From JAGIBJ01 sp032119595 (GTDB lineage Bacteria; Actinomycetota; Thermoleophilia; Solirubrobacterales; Solirubrobacteraceae), in the NCBI GenBank assembly GCA_032119595.1, contig JAUMBQ010000001.1, forward strand, positions 62,001 to 126,000: a DNA stretch of 64,000 bases, written 5' to 3'. Shown here in pieces: positions 8,999-17,616 of this stretch. A program made the position numbers and the translations under genes. The notes under the pieces are model-generated. The model was not told where the DNA came from, did no database searches, and worked only from the letters and a program-made list of their open reading frames with translations. Numbering within the stretch: position 1 is the stretch's first letter; every line of letters starts with the position of its first letter.

Positions 8999-10384
8999 GT
9001 GACGCCGGATACCGACAGCACCCTGAACGACACCCTGAACGGGACAGGCGCGAACGCCGCGGAGACGCCCACCGAAGTGGACACCGCGGCCCAGGGCACG
9101 GCGGGCAAGAGCCAGCCGCGCGCGGCCGTCGATCTGTTCGCCAGGATCGCGTCGAACGAGCGCGTTCAGCAGTGGGAGGCCGGCAAGGCCCTCGACCTGT
9201 CGCCCTACTTCCGCACTGCCGAATCGCCCGCTGCGCCGATCATGCGGATGGAGGGCAAGGACCGGGTGATGCTCGGCTCCAACAACTATCTCGGCCTCAC
9301 CGGCGACCCGCGCGTGCTCGAAGGCGCGCGCCAGGCGCTCGACACCTACGGCTCCGGGCTCACGGGCTCGCGACTGCTCAACGGAACCATCCCGCTGCAC
9401 CTCGAGCTCGAGCAGGAGATCGCTGAGTGGATGGGCACGGAGGACGCAATCGTCTTCGCGACCGGGAACCAGGCCAACACCGGCGCGCTGTCGGCGCTGC
9501 TGGGCGTCGGCGACACCGTCATCGCCGACTCCGGCGACCACGCCTCGATCCTCGATGGCTGCATCCTGTCCAAGGCGAAGCTGCGGGCGTTCCGCCACAA
9601 CCGGCTGGAGAAGCTCGAGAAGCAGCTCGACCGCGCCGCTGGTGATGGTGGCGGCGTCCTGGTGGTCGTCGACGGCGTGTTCTCGATGGAGGGCGACCTC
9701 GCCCCCGTGCCGGAGATCGCCGCGCTGGCGAAACGGTACGGCGCACGACTGATGGTCGATGAGGCTCACGGCGCTGGCGTGCTCGGCGCGCGCGGTGCCG
9801 GCACGTGCGAGCTGCTCGGCTGCGAGGACCAGGTCGACTTGCGGATGGGCACATTCAGCAAGTCGCTCGCGTCGGCGGGTGGCTTCATCGCCGCGAGCCA
9901 CGAAGTCGTGCAATTCCTGCGCCTCCAGAGCCGGCCCTATCTCTTCACGGCCTCGGCCGTGCCGGCTGCGGTGGGCGCGGCGCTCGCCGCGCTGCGCGTG
10001 ATCCGGTCCGACGAGGGCCCTCAGCTCCTCGCCAAAGTGCTCGAGAACGCCGCCTACTGGCACGCCGGCCTCAGCGCTCTGAATCTCCACGTCGTGCCTC
10101 CGACCATCCTCCCGGACGGCTCGACCCTGATCACGCCGATCGTCCCGGTGCTGGTTGGCGATGACTGGAAGGCGTTCCTGCTGTGGAAGGCCCTTTGGGA
10201 CGAGGGCGCGTTCGTGAACGTGGCCGTCCATCCGGCCGTCCCGCCCGGCGGCGCGCTCCTGCGCACGAGTGTGATGGCGACGCATGAGCGCGAGGACCTC
10301 GATCGTGCCCTGGAACTCTTCGAGCGTGTGATCAAGAGTTTCACGGCCGAGCACGGACCGCTCCCCGGACCCGCCGGCCACTGA
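8999..10384 (+). CDS. Alpha-oxoamine synthase, serine palmitoyltransferase-like
   Basis: The 461-residue protein is a fold-type I PLP enzyme of the BioF/KBL/HemA/SPT group that condenses an amino acid with an acyl-CoA. Visible marks are GSNNYLGLTGDP (93-104), His181 in DSGDHASI, DEAHGAG (254-260) with the PLP-pairing Asp254 and His257, and the Schiff-base lysine Lys288 in GTFSKSLASAGG. The SKSLASxGG context is closer to SPT than to BioF. A 40-residue low-complexity N-terminal extension precedes the core. Start: GTG at 8999 with AGAGGA seven bases upstream. It is divergent from the GNAT gene by only 25 bases. BioF or another oxoamine synthase activity cannot be ruled out, but no biotin genes are near. 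Confidence 0.75.
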   Translation: MTPDTDSTLNDTLNGTGANAAETPTEVDTAAQGTAGKSQPRAAVDLFARIASNERVQQWEAGKALDLSPYFRTAESPAAPIMRMEGKDRVMLGSNNYLGLTGDPRVLEGARQALDTYGSGLTGSRLLNGTIPLHLELEQEIAEWMGTEDAIVFATGNQANTGALSALLGVGDTVIADSGDHASILDGCILSKAKLRAFRHNRLEKLEKQLDRAAGDGGGVLVVVDGVFSMEGDLAPVPEIAALAKRYGARLMVDEAHGAGVLGARGAGTCELLGCEDQVDLRMGTFSKSLASAGGFIAASHEVVQFLRLQSRPYLFTASAVPAAVGAALAALRVIRSDEGPQLLAKVLENAAYWHAGLSALNLHVVPPTILPDGSTLITPIVPVLVGDDWKAFLLWKALWDEGAFVNVAVHPAVPPGGALLRTSVMATHEREDLDRALELFERVIKSFTAEHGPLPGPAGH

Positions 10385-10848
10385 GCGAGCCCAAACCGAC
10401 CGACGCTGCCGGCACCGTCCGGAGCCCCCGCTCGAGCGACCGCCCCGCGTCACTCGCGGGCGATTGTCTGTGAACGGAGCATTTCCGACACGAGCGGAGA
10501 CGCGCCACCACTAAGGCTCAACCTGAGCCTTAGTGCTGAATGTCGTTATATCGTGACGGGTGGTCAAAGCAGGGCACCGGTTTTTGCCGTTTTTCCAGTT
10601 TTTAGGGCCCCAATCGTGTGTCCACACCGGTTTGAAAAAGCCGCTCCGAGCAGGAAATGAATGTGACGGGCCTCCGGATCTTGGGTTAGGTTCGGGTTCA
10701 AGCGAATGGGGCCGGCCCGAGGGATCCGGAATGGCCCGCAAGCGGTGTTCTGCACTGCTTGGCGATCGGGTTCACCCCACCCGTTTGCCTCGTTGTCTGA
10801 GAGTGAAGACCAGGGCCGCCGCACCCGGTGGCCGAGAAAGGGACATCC
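10385..10848 (+). other. Geneless region before the integration host factor gene
   Basis: No convincing gene lies here. It holds a 12-base-arm palindrome at 10509-10535 and, at about 10555-10640, a stretch with several runs of T (TTTTTGCCGTTTTTCCAGTTTTT) and a run of A that stands out against the GC-rich surroundings. Such AT-rich DNA upstream of a nucleoid-protein gene is a likely promoter and possible self-binding region. Confidence 0.5.
10509..10535. terminator. Perfect hairpin after the SPT-like gene
   Basis: Arms of 12 bases (CACTAAGGCTCA and its exact complement) flank the loop ACC. It lies 125 bases after the SPT-like stop. There is no U-run after it, so it could be either a terminator or an operator upstream of the host-factor gene. 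Confidence 0.45.
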
Positions 10849-11190
10849 ATGTCCGCAGCGACCACGGCCGCCGAGCCGCAGCATCTGCACGCCCTCGCCC
10901 GGGCCAATGAGATTCGCCTCGCACGAGCGAGTACCAAGCGCGCAATCGCGTCCGGGGACCTGTCGGTAGCCGACGTGCTCCTTGAGTGCCCCGCCGAGAT
11001 CGAACGCATGGAGATCGGCGAACTCATCAGCTGCCAGCGGCGCTGGGGTGGTCAGCGCACACGCCGCCTACTCGGCACGGTGCCGGTCGTGGAGACCAAG
11101 CTCGTTGGCGCGCTCACCGAGCGCCAGCGTCACGCCATCGCCGACGCCCTCGCGTCGATTCCGGGCAACTTGAGCGTCGTCTCGGCGTAG
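10849..11190 (+). CDS. Integration host factor, actinobacterial type
   Basis: The 113-residue protein matches the actinobacterial IHF family (mIHF/sIHF), which is unrelated to the enteric IHF heterodimer and bends DNA through an S13-like helix-two-turn-helix. The family pattern is visible: a charged helix (ANEIRLARASTKRAIASGD), then LSVADVLLE, then a MEIGELI...GGQRTRRLLG segment that binds DNA, and a final LTERQRHAIADAL helix. The ATG at 10849 has AAAGGGA upstream. The gene stands alone behind an AT-rich leader, as expected for an abundant nucleoid protein. Partial divergence from the classic RGLGxxQR motif leaves a little doubt. Confidence 0.8.
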   Translation: MSAATTAAEPQHLHALARANEIRLARASTKRAIASGDLSVADVLLECPAEIERMEIGELISCQRRWGGQRTRRLLGTVPVVETKLVGALTERQRHAIADALASIPGNLSVVSA

Positions 11191-11355
11191 GCCGGTCTCG
11201 ACCTAGGCCCAGGGACCCGGAGTCCTCGGTCGAGGGCCAGTACGGAGGGATCGTGGGGCGCTAGCTCTCAAGCGCCCACGACGCGCCCGCTCGAACCTCC
11301 TGCTGCCGGGCGGCCTTCACCCCGGCTGCGGGAGGGGGCCTTCCAGGACAAGGGC

Positions 11356-11396
11356 TTGCTTCCAAACACGCCCATTTCGGGCCCTTTTGGAAGCAA
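11356..11396. terminator. Bidirectional hairpin between convergent genes
   Basis: An 11-base stem (TTGCTTCCAAA with its exact complement) encloses a second 4-base stem, GCCC with GGGC, across a small symmetric internal loop. It separates the host-factor gene from the convergent membrane-protein gene, so it probably stops transcription from both sides. Confidence 0.6.
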
Positions 11397-11427
11397 TCCC
11401 ATGCGACCACCTCAGGTGGAGCCTCGA

Positions 11428-12030
11428 TTAGCCCTCGTCGGGCTGCTCTCGGTCCTCTTCGGCGACGTACGTCTTCGTGAGGACGCCCCAGGCCACGACG
11501 AACACCGCGAGGCCCACGCCGGCGGATTGGTAGCGGGTGAGGCCGACGAAGCGCCAGCAGAGCACGGCGGCGATCAGGCCGACCATGCCGCCGAGCACGG
11601 CGCCGTGGGAGCGGAAGCCGTGGCGGTGCTCGCGCCAGCTGAACTCGACGGTGCCGAGCAGCAGGAGGCCGAACCCGGCAGCGGCGCCGGCGACGTTGCC
11701 GAGCGCGAATGACGTCGCCATCGCGATGAACCCGAAGATGATGCCGAGTTCGGCGAGCGGCAGCGGGTGCCAGGGCGCCTTCGGCGGCGCGAGGCGCTCC
11801 TTGGCGCGTGCGATGGCCTCCGGGGACGGCGCCGGCCGATTGGCGGCCGCCGCGGCGCGCTCAGCGCGCTCACGATCGCGCCGCGACACCTTTGGGAGCT
11901 TGGTGCTTGGAGCGCCGGCCGCGTCGACGCCGCCGGTTGCGCTCACTTGAGCGCGCTCTGAAGGGCGGGGCCGCTGCTTGCCGCCGTCAGGAGTGGAAGG
12001 CCCGCCTTGGGCCCATCGCCGTCCAGCCAT
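11428..12030 (-). CDS. Membrane protein at the end of the mce operon
   Basis: From the ATG at 12030 the product is 200 residues. The first 90 residues are charged and Ala/Pro/Arg rich (KVSRRDRERAERAAAAANR), likely cytoplasmic. Four membrane segments follow (PLAELGIIFGFIAMA, NVAGAAAGFGLLLLG, GGMVGLIAAVLCW, AGVGLAVFVVAWGVL), with a short acidic tail. It begins 11 bases after the MMPL gene stop, so it is the last gene of the mce unit. Mycobacterial mce operons also end in small accessory membrane proteins (Mas), but there is no sequence resemblance I can vouch for. Confidence 0.65.
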   Translation of the reverse strand: MAGRRWAQGGPSTPDGGKQRPRPSERAQVSATGGVDAAGAPSTKLPKVSRRDRERAERAAAAANRPAPSPEAIARAKERLAPPKAPWHPLPLAELGIIFGFIAMATSFALGNVAGAAAGFGLLLLGTVEFSWREHRHGFRSHGAVLGGMVGLIAAVLCWRFVGLTRYQSAGVGLAVFVVAWGVLTKTYVAEEDREQPDEG

Positions 12031-12041
12031 GAGCAGGGAGC

Positions 12042-14606
12042 CTAACGAGCCGCCAGGGCGCGGCGAGCAGGCTCGGGAGCCGCAGCCGGCTCGGTGTCGG
12101 CCAGCACCCAGGTCGCGGGTCCGACCGCGACGAGCGCCACGAGAACGATCGCGAGATCGACGGCCGTCGCAATGCCGAACTGCGAGATCACGGGGATTGA
12201 CGCGATGCCGAGCACCGCGAAGCCTGCGATCGTCGCGCCTGCCGAGATGGCGACGGCGCCACCGGTCTCTCGGAGCGTGGAGGCGATGGCCTTCTCGCGC
12301 GGCAGACCGACCCGCCGCAAGGCGGCGTAGCGCTCGCCGAGCAGGACGCTGAACTCGACTGCCACGGCCGCGACCAGGACGCCGAGCGCTGCGGTGAGCG
12401 GCGTGCGGGGTACGCCAAGCGCCCACATCGCGAGTTCGCTCCAGCCGAGGGCGAACGCCGGTGGCACGAGCGCAACGATGGTCCGGCGGACCGACCGAAG
12501 TGCCACGAGCAGCACGATGCCCGGCAGCAGAATCGCGAGCAGGGCGAGCAGGGCGCGACGGCCAGGCGCTTCAAGCGCGTCGGCGCTGGCGGCGACGACG
12601 GCCGGAAGGCCAGAGACCGCCGCGTCGACACCGGGCGGGGCCGCCTCGGCCAGGGCCGTCACCTGGCCGACGAGCGCACGCTGCTTGGGTCCGTCGAGGG
12701 TCCCAACACCGAACGGGAGGGCCACGATGCCGGCATCGGGGTCGATCAGGCCGCGGCTGATGCGTTCCGGCAGCACCGATAGGCCGGTGCGAATCTGGGC
12801 GTCGGTCGGCAATGGGCCCTTGGCCGTCGTGCCAAACAGTTCGTCGAGCGGCAGCGGCGTGCAGAGGTGCTCGCCATCGCAGCGACCGGTCCGGCCGGCC
12901 GTGACGGTGCGCTGGGTGGCGACGAGGAAGCGCCAGAGCTCGGGGTCGCCGACGTTCTTCGTCTTGGCCACGAGCGAGATCGTCGACGCGGTCCCCACCT
13001 GCCGGCGAAGCGTCTCGAGCTGCTTGGCGCCGCTGCTGTCCTTTGGGACGAGGGACGTGAGGTCGGTCTCGACCCGGGTTCCGGAACCGAGCCCTGCACC
13101 CGCAAGCGCGACCAGAAGTCCGAGACCCAGCACGATGGCAGCGCTACGGGGCGTCATACGAGCCGCCGCCGCCGTGAGACGGTGCCCGGCGGCAACGCTG
13201 GCGCGGACCGGCGCGCTGCCGGCCACGAGGGCGTCGGCGTCGTGCGCTGCCTGTGCCACGGCCGAAAGGCCCGGATTCGCGTCTTCGCGCTTGCGCCTCA
13301 GACTGATGGCGGACGCCGACGCCGCCGCGGCGAGCGCGATGGCCACCAGGATCGCTCCAGCGAGCGCGACTCCGACGGTTCGAACCACGCCGAACGGGCT
13401 AGCCAGGAGTGCGAGGGCGCTGGCCGACGCGGCCGCGCCGGCGACCACGAGCGTGCGCAGCGCGGCCGGGTGCATGCGGCGTTCGAGCCGTAGCTGCGCT
13501 TGAACGGCTTGGTCGACCGCGAGGCCGACGAGCACCGGAAGCGCCACCACGACCGCAAGCGACAGGGCCCCGGACGGCGCCGCCAGGGCAATCAGCGCAC
13601 CGCCGACCACGGCACCAGCAACGAGCACCGGAAGGAGGCGCCGACGGAGACGACGCGCGAGCCCGAGCACGAGCGCCATGACGATGAGCGCCGCAGCGCC
13701 GAGGGCGAGGGCCGAGCGTCGGATCGCCTCGGAGAGCGTCTGCGTCGCCGGCGCAAGGCCGGTGAACTCATAGTCCGCACCCGATTCGACGAGCTTGAAC
13801 GCGTCCTGCCTCAGGACCGCTACAAGCGCTTTGGTCACTTTGCTGCGCTCGCCCGCTGAGAGGTCGCCGACGAGGTTGACCTGGATCAGCGCGGTCTGCC
13901 GGTTCGGGATCAGCCAGGCCAGACGACGCTTGGGTCCGAGCTTTCGGTCAGCACCCTTCGCGAAGAGGAGCGTGCTGACGAAGTCCTTGTCGTCGAGGGC
14001 CGCGGTCGTGAACTTGGTGCCGACTCCCGTCTGCTCGGCGTACTCGGCGAGGGCTCCGAGGCCTTTGATCTGGGTGACGTTCTTGGCGGCCTGACCGGCA
14101 GCCGCGATGTCGGCCTTGCTGGCGCCGCCCTTCTTGGCTGCGGCTTCCGCGTCGGTCTGCGCCTTCGCCGAGGCCTCGGCGATGGCAGCCATCCGGGCGC
14201 GGATCGCGGCCTCGATCTCCACGCGAGCGGTGCTCACGTAGGTCGAAGGGCCTTGCACCGACTTGACGGCGTTCAGGTCGCGGATCTTCGCGCAGGGCCC
14301 CTTCGCCGTCTCGGGCACGGCCCCCGCGAGGCAACCTTCGAGGCCGTTGAGCCGGATCATGTCGGCCGAGCGCATGGTGCGGACCATGTCGCCGCGGACC
14401 ACGACGATGGCGGTGTCGCCGCCGAAGCTTGCGCGCTCGTCCTCCCCCGCCTTCTCGGCCGGGCTGCCGCTCGGCGCGAGGCGATCGAGGCGCCCGTCGA
14501 CCGGCACGAGGACCCCGACCACACCGCCCGCAACGGCGATCAGGACCAGCAGCGCGAGCGTGGTTCGCGGGAGCCGCGTCGCCAGCGTGAGCAGGCGCCC
14601 GAGCAT
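12042..14606 (-). CDS. MMPL/RND-family transporter linked to mce
   Basis: The product is 854 residues. A single N-terminal helix, a large extracytoplasmic domain (about residues 35-270), a bundle of helices, a second soluble domain (RVETDLTSLVPKDSSG at about 505) and a final helix bundle give the RND duplication. Members of this family move lipids or other hydrophobic molecules. It follows the last MCE gene by three bases, so it is presumably made together with the importer; whether it exports or hands over lipid is unknown. The extracytoplasmic region contains an Ala/Lys-rich stretch likely to be coiled coil. Confidence 0.82.
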   Translation of the reverse strand: MLGRLLTLATRLPRTTLALLVLIAVAGGVVGVLVPVDGRLDRLAPSGSPAEKAGEDERASFGGDTAIVVVRGDMVRTMRSADMIRLNGLEGCLAGAVPETAKGPCAKIRDLNAVKSVQGPSTYVSTARVEIEAAIRARMAAIAEASAKAQTDAEAAAKKGGASKADIAAAGQAAKNVTQIKGLGALAEYAEQTGVGTKFTTAALDDKDFVSTLLFAKGADRKLGPKRRLAWLIPNRQTALIQVNLVGDLSAGERSKVTKALVAVLRQDAFKLVESGADYEFTGLAPATQTLSEAIRRSALALGAAALIVMALVLGLARRLRRRLLPVLVAGAVVGGALIALAAPSGALSLAVVVALPVLVGLAVDQAVQAQLRLERRMHPAALRTLVVAGAAASASALALLASPFGVVRTVGVALAGAILVAIALAAAASASAISLRRKREDANPGLSAVAQAAHDADALVAGSAPVRASVAAGHRLTAAAARMTPRSAAIVLGLGLLVALAGAGLGSGTRVETDLTSLVPKDSSGAKQLETLRRQVGTASTISLVAKTKNVGDPELWRFLVATQRTVTAGRTGRCDGEHLCTPLPLDELFGTTAKGPLPTDAQIRTGLSVLPERISRGLIDPDAGIVALPFGVGTLDGPKQRALVGQVTALAEAAPPGVDAAVSGLPAVVAASADALEAPGRRALLALLAILLPGIVLLVALRSVRRTIVALVPPAFALGWSELAMWALGVPRTPLTAALGVLVAAVAVEFSVLLGERYAALRRVGLPREKAIASTLRETGGAVAISAGATIAGFAVLGIASIPVISQFGIATAVDLAIVLVALVAVGPATWVLADTEPAAAPEPARRALAAR

Positions 14607-14609
14607 CGG

Positions 14610-16253
14610 CTAGTTCCCGGTGACGCTGCGCTCGGTGCTGGTCGGCGCCGCGGGAAGCTGCGGGTAGGTCGTGAGCTTGCCAGCCGACAGCGAGAACGGA
14701 GCCTGCACCATGCAGTCGGCCGGAGCCGTTTTCGGCGTGGTCGGAGCCGGCGACTCAGACGGCGTCGTGCCGGTCGCGTCGGTTGCGTAGAACCCAAACG
14801 GGGAGAAGAGCGTGTACCGGAACGCGTCAAGGGCGCTGACGTCGGGTGTCTTCGGAGGCGTCAAAGCATCCTCAGACTCCTTTTCGGCGAGTTCCACACT
14901 GTCGTTGTTCGGAAGGCGCGGGACGGTGGTGCCGCAGCTCTGGGCGCTGAACGCGTCGGCGAGCCCTTGACCGATCTTGCTGGCCCAGCCGGGGCGACGG
15001 TAGGCATTGCCCTGCTCGGTGGAGAAGCGGTTGGCAGCCGACGACAGGCCGGACGCCTGCATCGTCACTCCACCTCGGAGGAGGCGGAGACCTTGTCCGT
15101 CACGATACCTCTGGTTCACGGTGGCCTGATCCGTGTTCCCTTCGGAAACTGCCGTCAGGTTGCCGAGCGCGCCGGTGATCTCGTCGGTGTACAGCGACGC
15201 GTACTCGACGACCGGGTTGAGTTCCTTGAGGAACGGATCGAGACCATCGAGAATGACCGGGAGCACCTCGAGGGTCTTCTCGGTGGCGGGAATGCCCTCG
15301 ATCGCCGCCTTGTTGACCCGCTCGACCCCGACCAAGAGCTGGCGGAGTTCGGGCGACACGTTGGCTAGTGACCGCGCTGCGGGTGCAAGCGCCTTGGCCG
15401 TCGGCTGAAGGCGCTCCACGGCCGGGCCGGTCTCAACGGCGAAGTCCTCGACGGCCTTGGTGCCGGTCTTCGTGGCGGCAAGGAACTTGGGCAGCCGCTC
15501 GACAAGGGCAGTCAGTGCGGCGTCCTGGTCGGCAGTCTGCTTGAAGACGCGGTTGGACTGCTCGATCGCGCTCTCGATCGCACCGCGCTGAGCGGTGGCG
15601 GCGTTGAGCACCGTGGTTCCGTCACGCAAGCCCGACCGCAAGCTCGGCGACTGCTCATTGAGCGTCTTCGTCAGTTTGCCGAGCTCGCCAACCAAGAGTT
15701 GGAGGTTCACGAGAGCCTGGCCGGCGCCGCTGCCCTGGCCATCGAGGCCCTTGCCGCCGTCCTGCATCCACTGCTGGAAGTAGCGGCGCGTCTCGGGATT
15801 GAACGTCGCGAAGACCTCGTCAAGCTCGACGGTCGTGCCGACGTCGGAGTTCGGGATGCTGCCTCGCTCCGGGATCACGTCTTTGGTGGGCGTGCTCGGG
15901 GGCGTCAACGAGACGTACGTCTCTCCGAGGAGTGTCTTCTGGCGGAGGATCGCCTTGGTGCCGCGAGGCAACGGGGCGAATCGACGCTGGACCTCGAGCT
16001 GGGCGATCGAACGGCCATCGAGGCCAGGCGTGACCTTCTTCACGCGCCCGACCGCGACACCAGCAATGCGGATGTCGGCTTCGACGGAGAGCTGCGTGGC
16101 CTCCGGGAACGTGGTGGTCACGCGGTAGCCCTCTGCCTTGAACGGCACGGCGCCGCCGAACTGCAGCCACATAAACAGGGTGAGGCCGAAGCACGAGAGG
16201 GCGAAAATCACCATCGTGAGCAGCTTGCCCAGGGTTGGTACTTGACGGTTCAT
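14610..16253 (-). CDS. MCE-domain protein (sixth of operon)
   Basis: The 547-residue protein starts at the ATG at 16253, 16 bases after the previous gene. One N-terminal helix (TMVIFALSCFGLTLFMWLQF) anchors it, the MCE domain spans about residues 35-115 (FPEATQLSVEADIRIAGVAVG), and a long helical region follows that in solved MCE systems forms a tunnel for lipids. The C-terminus is Pro/Thr rich. It is the last MCE gene, and only here is the usual 4-base overlap with the gene before it missing. Confidence 0.85.
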   Translation of the reverse strand: MNRQVPTLGKLLTMVIFALSCFGLTLFMWLQFGGAVPFKAEGYRVTTTFPEATQLSVEADIRIAGVAVGRVKKVTPGLDGRSIAQLEVQRRFAPLPRGTKAILRQKTLLGETYVSLTPPSTPTKDVIPERGSIPNSDVGTTVELDEVFATFNPETRRYFQQWMQDGGKGLDGQGSGAGQALVNLQLLVGELGKLTKTLNEQSPSLRSGLRDGTTVLNAATAQRGAIESAIEQSNRVFKQTADQDAALTALVERLPKFLAATKTGTKAVEDFAVETGPAVERLQPTAKALAPAARSLANVSPELRQLLVGVERVNKAAIEGIPATEKTLEVLPVILDGLDPFLKELNPVVEYASLYTDEITGALGNLTAVSEGNTDQATVNQRYRDGQGLRLLRGGVTMQASGLSSAANRFSTEQGNAYRRPGWASKIGQGLADAFSAQSCGTTVPRLPNNDSVELAEKESEDALTPPKTPDVSALDAFRYTLFSPFGFYATDATGTTPSESPAPTTPKTAPADCMVQAPFSLSAGKLTTYPQLPAAPTSTERSVTGN

Positions 16254-16269
16254 GAAATGAGGCTCGTCA

Positions 16270-17616
16270 TCACTTGCAGAACTGGCTTGCCGTCTGGCCG
16301 TTCGGGAGCGCAGTCTTCTCGTTCGCACTTCCGAGGAAGTCGACGATGAGTCGTGCAGCAGGGCTCTGCGAGCGGACACGACTGCTCTGAACGGCGAGAT
16401 CGCAGTCGGTGTAGATCAATGCGCGGGTCACTGCTCCCGCTGCGTCTTGGGCCGACGTGAGCGACATGCCCGCGTGACCGAGGTACCCAGCCAGCGTCAA
16501 AGCACTCAGGTCTTCGCCCTTGGGCTGATACGCGAGACCATCAAAGAGCTGGCGAAGCACGGTCGTGCCGGTCGCGACGTTCTTGCCGGAGGCAGCGAGG
16601 TCGTCCGCCGCGGGCTTCAAAACCTCAAGCGGGCCTTGCACGTCGCGGGCGAACGGACGGAGATCGTTGCGGATGACCGGCGTCGCCGTGTTCATAAACT
16701 CGACGAGTTCAGCCAGACCCTGGTCGAGCTTACGCGTGGGACGGTCGAGCGTCGCCGAGGCTTTGGCGAGATCAGTGCTGATCCCTCCTGCGGTCTCGAA
16801 GAGCTCTTGCGTCTTGCGGAGCGCGTCCGGGCTGTTCTGAATGAGTTCACCGAGGTCCGCGCGGGTCTCGGCGATGGCCTGGAACGCCTCGGACGAGTTC
16901 GAGATCACGTCGCCGAGGGCTTCGTCGTTCTGACCGATGGCATTCGAGACGCGTTCGAGATTGGTGACCGCGCGAGCAGCCTGCTCTTGGCGCGACTTGA
17001 GCGCCCTGGCAATTCGTGCCGCGTAGACCGTGGCGGGCTCGACGCCGCGAAGAACGCCGCCAAGCTGCTTGCCGCCTTCATCGCCGAGGCCTTTGGCGCC
17101 CTGCTGAAGCAAAATCGCAAGGTACTGACGGGTGTCGCCGTCGAACTCGGAGACGATGTCATCGAACTCGGTTGGAGTCATCGTGCGCGCAGCCGGGATG
17201 TTGCCACCAGCCTTGAGCAGGGGCGCGCTCTTGGTGCCCGGGTCGAGCTGGATGATCATGTCCTGCAGCGGGGTGCGGGGACGGAGCGCAGCGGAAGCAT
17301 CCGCGTGGATGCGACTCGCGTACTCGCGACGAATCTTCATCGTCACCCGTCCGCGACCGTTGACGAGCTTGACCGAGCCGATCTCGCCGACGGTTACGCC
17401 GGAGATGGCCACGGTCTGACCCTGACCTGGGACGACGGCCTTCGCCGTCTTGAAGTCAGCGGTGTAGTCAACGAAGTCGGAACCGACGACCGGAACCCAG
17501 CTAGGGAGATAGAAGCGCTGGTGAGCGAGGATGTAGCTCGCCGCCGTAAGGCCCATGGCGAGGACGACGATGACGGCCGCGAAATGAACGCCGTAGCGCT
17601 GGAGAGCACGCTTCAC
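16270..17616 (-). CDS. MCE-domain protein (fifth of operon)
   Basis: The 448-residue protein has an N-terminal anchor helix (VHFAAVIVVLAMGLTAASYI), an MCE domain at about residues 50-130 containing VAISGVTVGEIGSVKL, and a long helical tail with predicted coiled-coil character (residues about 170-340). In Mce complexes six such chains form the shaft through which lipid moves from the outer layer to the permease. It overlaps the gene before it by four bases (17613-17616). The C-terminal Cys447 is close to the end but no lipobox is present. Confidence 0.85.
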   Translation of the reverse strand: MKRALQRYGVHFAAVIVVLAMGLTAASYILAHQRFYLPSWVPVVGSDFVDYTADFKTAKAVVPGQGQTVAISGVTVGEIGSVKLVNGRGRVTMKIRREYASRIHADASAALRPRTPLQDMIIQLDPGTKSAPLLKAGGNIPAARTMTPTEFDDIVSEFDGDTRQYLAILLQQGAKGLGDEGGKQLGGVLRGVEPATVYAARIARALKSRQEQAARAVTNLERVSNAIGQNDEALGDVISNSSEAFQAIAETRADLGELIQNSPDALRKTQELFETAGGISTDLAKASATLDRPTRKLDQGLAELVEFMNTATPVIRNDLRPFARDVQGPLEVLKPAADDLAASGKNVATGTTVLRQLFDGLAYQPKGEDLSALTLAGYLGHAGMSLTSAQDAAGAVTRALIYTDCDLAVQSSRVRSQSPAARLIVDFLGSANEKTALPNGQTASQFCK

